NCBI RefSeq assembly: GCF_003208655.1
Contig: NZ_QKLU01000012.1
Location: forward strand, 1 to 64,000
Direction: 5' to 3'
Source of the DNA: Pedobacter nutrimenti
GTDB taxonomy: Bacteria; Bacteroidota; Bacteroidia; Sphingobacteriales; Sphingobacteriaceae
DNA: 64,000 nucleotides
The notes under the pieces are model-generated. The model was not told the origin of the DNA and did not search any database. It saw only the letters and a list, made by a program, of their open reading frames with translations. Numbering within the stretch: the stretch's first letter is position 1; the number at the start of each line of letters is the position of its first letter. Both the position numbers and the translations under genes were made by a program. This document shows positions 60,654-64,000 of this stretch, in pieces.

Positions 60654-61160
60654 ATGGATGCAAAAGATAAGATCAAAGAAGAATTAAAAAACGATAATTT
60701 TAGTTTGTTCGGGTATTCTAGTGATGATTGTGGATATGATAGTCGGTTGAATGGGAAGAATGTTTCCAAGGATGATGCGACAAGCATCTTAAAAACTATT
60801 GAAAATGGTATCAGTTTTCGCCTTGCTGGATATTCTAGTGATGACTGTAATTATGAAAGTAGATTAGGTCAAAGCAGGAAACATTCTAAATTTAATAGAA
60901 TCGTAGGACGAATTAAGGTAAAACGAAATATTACTGCTAAACATAGAGATCTTATTTTTGAGCGTGATGGTTATAAATGTTTAATGCCTGGATGTAATGA
61001 AACTAGTAATTTAACTATTGACCATATAATACCCCTTGATTTAGGTGGTAGAAATTCAATCCATAACTACCAAACATTATGCGCATTTCATAATCAGGAA
61101 AAAGGGAATAAGATAATGGATTTCAGAATTAACAAAACACACATCAAAGGAAAAAAATAA
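60654..61160 (+). CDS. HNH endonuclease with duplicated N-terminal motif
   Basis: 168 aa. The C-terminal half is an HNH domain: C109-x4-C114, D123-H124 (TIDHIIPLDLGG), N139, C143-x2-H146. The N-terminal half carries a twice-repeated motif, FSLFGYSSDDCGYDSR (16-31) and FRLAGYSSDDCNYESR (55-70), unknown to me. The first 14 residues (MDAKDKIKEELKND) match those of two neighbouring small proteins. It may be the nuclease of a defence or mobile cassette. Confidence 0.75.
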   Translation: MDAKDKIKEELKNDNFSLFGYSSDDCGYDSRLNGKNVSKDDATSILKTIENGISFRLAGYSSDDCNYESRLGQSRKHSKFNRIVGRIKVKRNITAKHRDLIFERDGYKCLMPGCNETSNLTIDHIIPLDLGGRNSIHNYQTLCAFHNQEKGNKIMDFRINKTHIKGKK

Positions 61161-61303
61161 AAACGTCAATTGGCCAGCTGCCGGTGATCAGATCCGGAAG
61201 AAACCTGGAGGAGTATATAAATTGTATAATGGCTCAGCTCATTGCGGCTTATCTGCTTCGCCAGATTTTGAAAAAGCTTATACGGGAATGCGTTTTGCAT
61301 AAA

Positions 61304-61423
61304 ATGAAGAGTAAACAAAATATGAAGGATAAAATAAAAAATGTCTTAAAAAACGAGGGTAAAGAAGCAAAGGTAAGAAGAGGTGTCGGGCAACCGTCAA
61401 AGTATTCATCCGGGGACGAGTAA
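61304..61423 (+). CDS. Small protein sharing the KDKIK N-terminus, 39 aa
   Basis: MKSKQNMKDKIKNVLKNEGKEAKVRR then VGQPSKYSSGDE. The segment MKDKIKNVLKNEG is homologous to the starts at 60654 and 61636. The start may be ATG 61322. A longer frame from 61184 is open but covers the repeat relic and is unlikely. Probably a shortened regulator. Confidence 0.5.
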   Translation: MKSKQNMKDKIKNVLKNEGKEAKVRRGVGQPSKYSSGDE

Positions 61424-61425
61424 TT

Positions 61426-61450
61426 CAAAATTTTAAAAAACGAAGATATT
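61426..61450 (+). pseudogene. Fragment of a KDKIK-type gene
   Basis: Reads KILKNEDI, matching KEVLKNEDL of the intact regulator at 61636, then breaks off exactly where hairpin-repeat copy 8 begins. Confidence 0.45.
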
Positions 61451-61600
61451 TTGCTATCATGAATGATCAGCTGCAGTGGATCCTGGGCAAGATTTTGATA
61501 GCAAAACTTGTCGGCCGGTACCAGGTTAGGAGAAGGATTTGCTATCAAAGATCTTCCGGAGCGTACCGGATCCCCAGCTGATCCGGATACATATTGATAG
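61451..61600 (+). repeat. Double-hairpin intergenic repeat, copy 8
   Basis: TTGCTATCA at 61451; the right end is TTGATAGTAG (about 61600), slightly degenerate. Forward orientation; closely similar to the reverse complement of copy 3. Confidence 0.88.
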
Positions 61601-61635
61601 TAGTCTCATGAAAGTAATTAAGGGTAAAATAAAAT

Positions 61636-61821
61636 ATGAATGTTAAAGACAAAATCAAAGAAGTCTTAAAAAACGAGGACTTAACCTGGGAAAAGTTGGC
61701 CGAACTCGATGGTGGCCAAGGAAAGGGTAGTTATAGACAGAATTTAATCAAACGGGTTGAAAAACTGCAAAGTACTTTTGATTTAATTGGTTATGAAATT
61801 GTATTAAAAAAAGTAAAATAA
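61636..61821 (+). CDS. Small XRE-like regulator, 61 aa
   Basis: MNVKDKIKEVLKNEDLTWEKLAELDGGQGKGSYRQNLIKRVEKLQSTFDLIGYEIVLKKVK has the pattern of a minimal XRE domain (TWEKLAEL..SYRQNLIKRV) ending in GYEIVLKK. Its 3' end, promoter and leader form the module also seen at 1-149 and 62956-63104. Likely controls the gene at 61888 through the palindrome in that promoter. Confidence 0.7.
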   Translation: MNVKDKIKEVLKNEDLTWEKLAELDGGQGKGSYRQNLIKRVEKLQSTFDLIGYEIVLKKVK

Positions 61822-61823
61822 AC

Positions 61824-61854
61824 TTGCAAAAGTAACTTTATATAGTTACTTTTA
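61824..61854 (+). promoter_or_regulatory. Promoter with palindromic operator
   Basis: TTG at 61824-61826, 20-base spacer, TACTTTTA at 61847-61854. The inverted repeat AAAAGTAACT-N6-AGTTACTTTT spans spacer and -7 box. The leader has TAAAGCACTAAGGCTTA. Confidence 0.75.
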
Positions 61855-61887
61855 TGTTGGTAAAGCACTAAGGCTTACGCTTATAAG

Positions 61888-62310
61888 ATGAAAACACAAG
61901 ATGTAAAGTTTAAAGTTACTAAAATTGAAGATTCTAGGAAGAATGGTTCTACAATCGAAATCGGCAGTATATACGATGGGATTTTAAATAAAAACAACAA
62001 CGCTGTCTGGTTTAATGATGTGAATGATCAGAGCTGGGTGTTTTGGGTTAATGACACTTGTGAGTTGATTGACCAAAATGAACAATTTCTAACGGAATTA
62101 GAACAACAGGTGGTGAGTGCTTTAAAAGACGGTGATGATTTTGAGGATATGCCCACTGAATGTATAGAGAATTTAGAGGATCGTACAGGTATGTCTACAA
62201 AGGTATTAAGAGGTGTGCTTTCTTCCTTAATAAAAAAGGATATAGTTCAATCAGGAGAATTCCCGAATGGTCTTACTGCATTCCATTACAGAGGGATATC
62301 ACATTCGTAA
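61888..62310 (+). CDS. Hypothetical protein, 140 aa
   Basis: N-terminal part beta-rich (VKFKVTKIEDSRKNGSTIEIGSIYDGILN, WFNDVNDQSWVFWVND), C-terminal part winged-helix-like (FLTELEQQVVSALKDGDD, MSTKVLRGVLSSLIKKDIVQSG). Family not recognised. Possibly a regulator or a phage-like small protein. Confidence 0.65.
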   Translation: MKTQDVKFKVTKIEDSRKNGSTIEIGSIYDGILNKNNNAVWFNDVNDQSWVFWVNDTCELIDQNEQFLTELEQQVVSALKDGDDFEDMPTECIENLEDRTGMSTKVLRGVLSSLIKKDIVQSGEFPNGLTAFHYRGISHS

Positions 62311-62336
62311 CAAACCTGGAGAAAAAAACAAGATAT

Positions 62337-62543
62337 ATGAAATTATACCAAATACCAGTAGGCTCCTTCTTTGTTATTGATGGGGATAAACAATTATATA
62401 AAATGCTTTTCAACCAGCCAGATGGAGTAAGTTATTACCCCTGCGGGATTAGTGGACAACGCATTGGGGATGATATAGATATTGTATTTGACAATATCTT
62501 ATTTAACTCCCAGTGTAGTCCCGCAGCACCAATTTTTCAATAA
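62337..62543 (+). CDS. Hypothetical protein, 68 aa
   Basis: From ATG 62337 (MKLYQIPVGSFFVIDGDKQLYKMLF), with CGISGQRIGDDIDIVFDN. A small beta protein; family not recognised. The frame upstream of this ATG overlaps the preceding gene and is not coding. Confidence 0.6.
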   Translation: MKLYQIPVGSFFVIDGDKQLYKMLFNQPDGVSYYPCGISGQRIGDDIDIVFDNILFNSQCSPAAPIFQ

Positions 62544-62567
62544 AATCTTAATAACAAACAATTAATT

Positions 62568-62879
62568 ATGATTACTCAGGAGGAAAACGAACACTTAGCA
62601 GCAATAAAAATAGCCTATGAAAATGATTCTAATTATTATGAAGGGTCATTAAGTGGTGAAAGTTTCAAAATTAGAATGAACAAAGACCATGCTCGGAACT
62701 CTTTTAGAAATGATGACCAATATGTTCATAATCTAAGTCTTGTTTCTGTTAATGATCAATCTTGTAGGGTATTCAGAAAAATCGGCAATAAGTTTCAATG
62801 GCAAATAGAGAACATCACTGATTGGCAAGATGCAGAAGAACAGATTTTGGAGTTCTTTTATGCCATAGCAAATGATTAA
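62568..62879 (+). CDS. Hypothetical protein, 103 aa
   Basis: Acidic soluble protein (MITQEENEHLAAIKIAYENDSNYYEGSLSGESFKIRMN; ITDWQDAEEQILEFFYAI). Family not recognised. GAGGAAAA follows the ATG, and the gap to the preceding gene is 24 bp. Confidence 0.6.
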   Translation: MITQEENEHLAAIKIAYENDSNYYEGSLSGESFKIRMNKDHARNSFRNDDQYVHNLSLVSVNDQSCRVFRKIGNKFQWQIENITDWQDAEEQILEFFYAIAND

Positions 62880-62955
62880 ACAAAATCTCATGAAACGAAG
62901 GGATTACCTGGGCACAATACACCGAAACTACTGGGTATATAAGTATAGGTGGTTT

Positions 62956-63104
62956 CAGGAAAATATTGTTTAATCACCTGGATAAATTAACAAAATTCCT
63001 TGCTATGATTGGGTACGAAATTGTGATAAAAAAGATAAAATAAACTTGTTATTTTACTCTATATAGAGTATATTTATATTAATAAAGCACTTAGGCTTAG
63101 TTAA
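62956..63104 (+). repeat. Long direct repeat, right copy
   Basis: Copy of 1-149. The regulator fragment is cut off on the left by unrelated sequence, so only the last ~28 codons remain, followed by promoter TTG-N20-TATATTTA (63048-63078) with palindrome TACTCTATATAGAGTA and the AAAGCACTTAGGCTTA leader. It now drives the 63118 gene. Confidence 0.9.
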
Positions 63105-63117
63105 TAAAATAAACACT

Positions 63118-63402
63118 ATGTCGTTAACTCAACACAATACCGTATATAGTTACAGTCAAAACAGACTTGAAGATTTGCCTTCTGAAGAAATTGAGCGGTA
63201 TATGCAAGAATGTCAAAATACATACAGATTTTATGCAAAAGAAATCTTAGACGGTTATGACGGCCAATCGAATGCAAAATTATTTAAGGACGCACACGAT
63301 GCCTTCTATGAGTGGTATCCTGTTTTAAATGCCGCAAAGAAACGTGAGGCGAACAAAGAATTAGAAGATGAGGCGATGTGGAAACGAGCCTGTGGAGAAT
63401 AA
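63118..63402 (+). CDS. Hypothetical protein, 94 aa
   Basis: Soluble, acidic and helical (NRLEDLPSEEIERYMQECQNTYRFYAKEILDGYDG; FKDAHDAFYEWYPVLNAAKKREANKEL). Family not recognised. Driven by the repeated promoter module directly upstream. Confidence 0.65.
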   Translation: MSLTQHNTVYSYSQNRLEDLPSEEIERYMQECQNTYRFYAKEILDGYDGQSNAKLFKDAHDAFYEWYPVLNAAKKREANKELEDEAMWKRACGE

Positions 63403-63467
63403 AATAAAAACTAAAGAGACATCCTATACAACAACATAGATTTATTAATAATCAAAAAATTAAAGAA

Positions 63468-63647
63468 ATGGTAAAATTTAACGATATTATAATCATAGTA
63501 ATAATGTCAGTCGTATCCACTGCTCTGCTATTCTTATGTTTGTATAAAGTAAGAAATAGCGAAGAAGAAACAAAGATTTCATTTCTTGATTTTGTTACTG
63601 AATTTGCCATACATCTATATAATATAATTGATAACTACGTCCATTAA
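63468..63647 (+). CDS. Small membrane protein, 59 aa
   Basis: MVKFNDIIIIVIMSVVSTAL, then LFLCLYKVRNSEEETK: one membrane helix (about 6-27) and a short soluble tail. 65 bp after the 63118 gene. No family recognised. Confidence 0.5.
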   Translation: MVKFNDIIIIVIMSVVSTALLFLCLYKVRNSEEETKISFLDFVTEFAIHLYNIIDNYVH

Positions 63648-63659
63648 AAAACGAACGAT

Positions 63660-64000
63660 ATGAATTATAAAAAAAACTTTAATTCGTTATTCATAAAATT
63701 GCTTCTCTTCTTGTTTTATGGAGTAATTGGACTTTTGTTCCTGTTTGGTGATAAGAATTACTTCGGGAATCTACCAACTTCGTTCTATAAAATTACTGGT
63801 GTAGTCTTTACTTTGGCCTCTATTGCCACAATTTTATTGTTAATACGGGATTTAGCATATAATTCCAAACCGTCCAATAAGGTAGAATTATTCCTCAAAT
63901 ATCATATACCAGATCACTTCACTGAGGAACAAACAAATCAAAAGTTAAATCAAATCGCTTACGGTAACGGGCCAGATTATAATGAAACTGATAGAGATAT
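63660..64000 (+). CDS. Membrane protein, runs off the window
   Basis: Partial, 113 codons visible. Two membrane helices (about 10-30: LFIKLLLFLFYGVIGLLFLF; and 50-68: GVVFTLASIATILLLI) and a soluble part (SKPSNKVELFLKYHIPDHFTEEQTNQKL). The end lies outside the window. Family not recognised. Confidence 0.55.
   Translation, partial: MNYKKNFNSLFIKLLLFLFYGVIGLLFLFGDKNYFGNLPTSFYKITGVVFTLASIATILLLIRDLAYNSKPSNKVELFLKYHIPDHFTEEQTNQKLNQIAYGNGPDYNETDRD

Noticed and set aside
62890..62973. 27-codon ORF starting MKRRDYLGTIHRNYW
   Set aside because: Ends inside the long direct repeat in a different frame from the regulator fragment; no conservation visible and very short.
1..64000. The terminal repeat (1-149 and 62956-63104) as proof of a circular overlap
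   Set aside because: The copies differ at several bases and are followed by different genes, so they are true dispersed repeats and not an assembly overlap.

Overview
The window looks like most of a large conjugative plasmid from a Bacteroidota host, probably a member of the Sphingobacteriaceae (Pedobacter or Mucilaginibacter type; inference). The DNA is AT-rich, promoters have the Bacteroidota form TTG-N19..21-TAnnTTTG, Shine-Dalgarno sites are mostly absent, and the gene families (TraE to TraO conjugation proteins, DUF1573, GldKLMN, PorV, T9SS sorting domain) are typical of the phylum. A Rep_3 initiator followed by an iteron array, ParA and ParB, a relaxase with coupling protein, and the lack of a phage-type integrase favour a plasmid over an integrated element.

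Layout. 1-3258: small accessory genes, ending with a DUF1573 secreted protein. 3279-5101: IS1182-type element. 5312-29016 (all minus strand, gaps mostly 0-35 bp): one long gene block. Read in its own direction it holds a TraE/F/G/J/K/N/M type IV secretion set, a VirB5-like protein and TraO, then three secreted Ig/PKD proteins, a lipoprotein, PorV, GldK, GldL, GldM, GldN and a TonB-receptor-like barrel. The second half is a type IX secretion (T9SS) module continuous with the conjugation operon; this is the most striking feature of the window. 29156-39146 (plus): primase-like Toprim protein, RadC-like JAB protein, ParB, a group II intron placed right after a terminator, a methylase-like protein lacking its catalytic motif, and several small proteins. 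39257-41294: Rep and iteron origin. 41514-42849 (minus): ParA operon. 42850-43666: AT-rich repeats, a 46-bp perfect palindrome and a putative oriT, leading into the mob operon (accessory protein, relaxase, VirD4-type coupling protein) up to 47498. 47651-53686: secreted/lipoprotein genes, a DUF6169 pair, an XRE repressor with three operators, and a sigma-factor-like gene cut by an IS3 element. 54714-59082: DNA-damage genes (UmuDC, SRAP, DUF72). 59917-64000: serine recombinase, HNH protein and a mosaic of small genes with a repeated XRE/promoter module.

How it fits together. The T4SS, relaxase, coupling protein and oriT region would support self-transfer. The T9SS module supplies the inner-membrane motor (GldLM), the periplasmic ring (GldKN), the PorV shuttle and one cargo with a recognisable sorting domain, but no SprA, SprE, SprT or PorU; it would have to use the host translocon or serve a related role such as building a mating surface. 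Ten or so intergenic regions share regulatory building blocks: a ~155-bp double-hairpin repeat (8 copies), a G-box AATAAAGGGGAAAA, and a promoter TTGCCAAATATGGCGA placed 30-33 bp after the G-run. They sit before ParB, RadC-like, methylase-like and surface-protein genes, which suggests a plasmid-wide establishment regulon. A second shared signal, AACCGTTAC two bases before the start codon, marks many transfer and maintenance genes.
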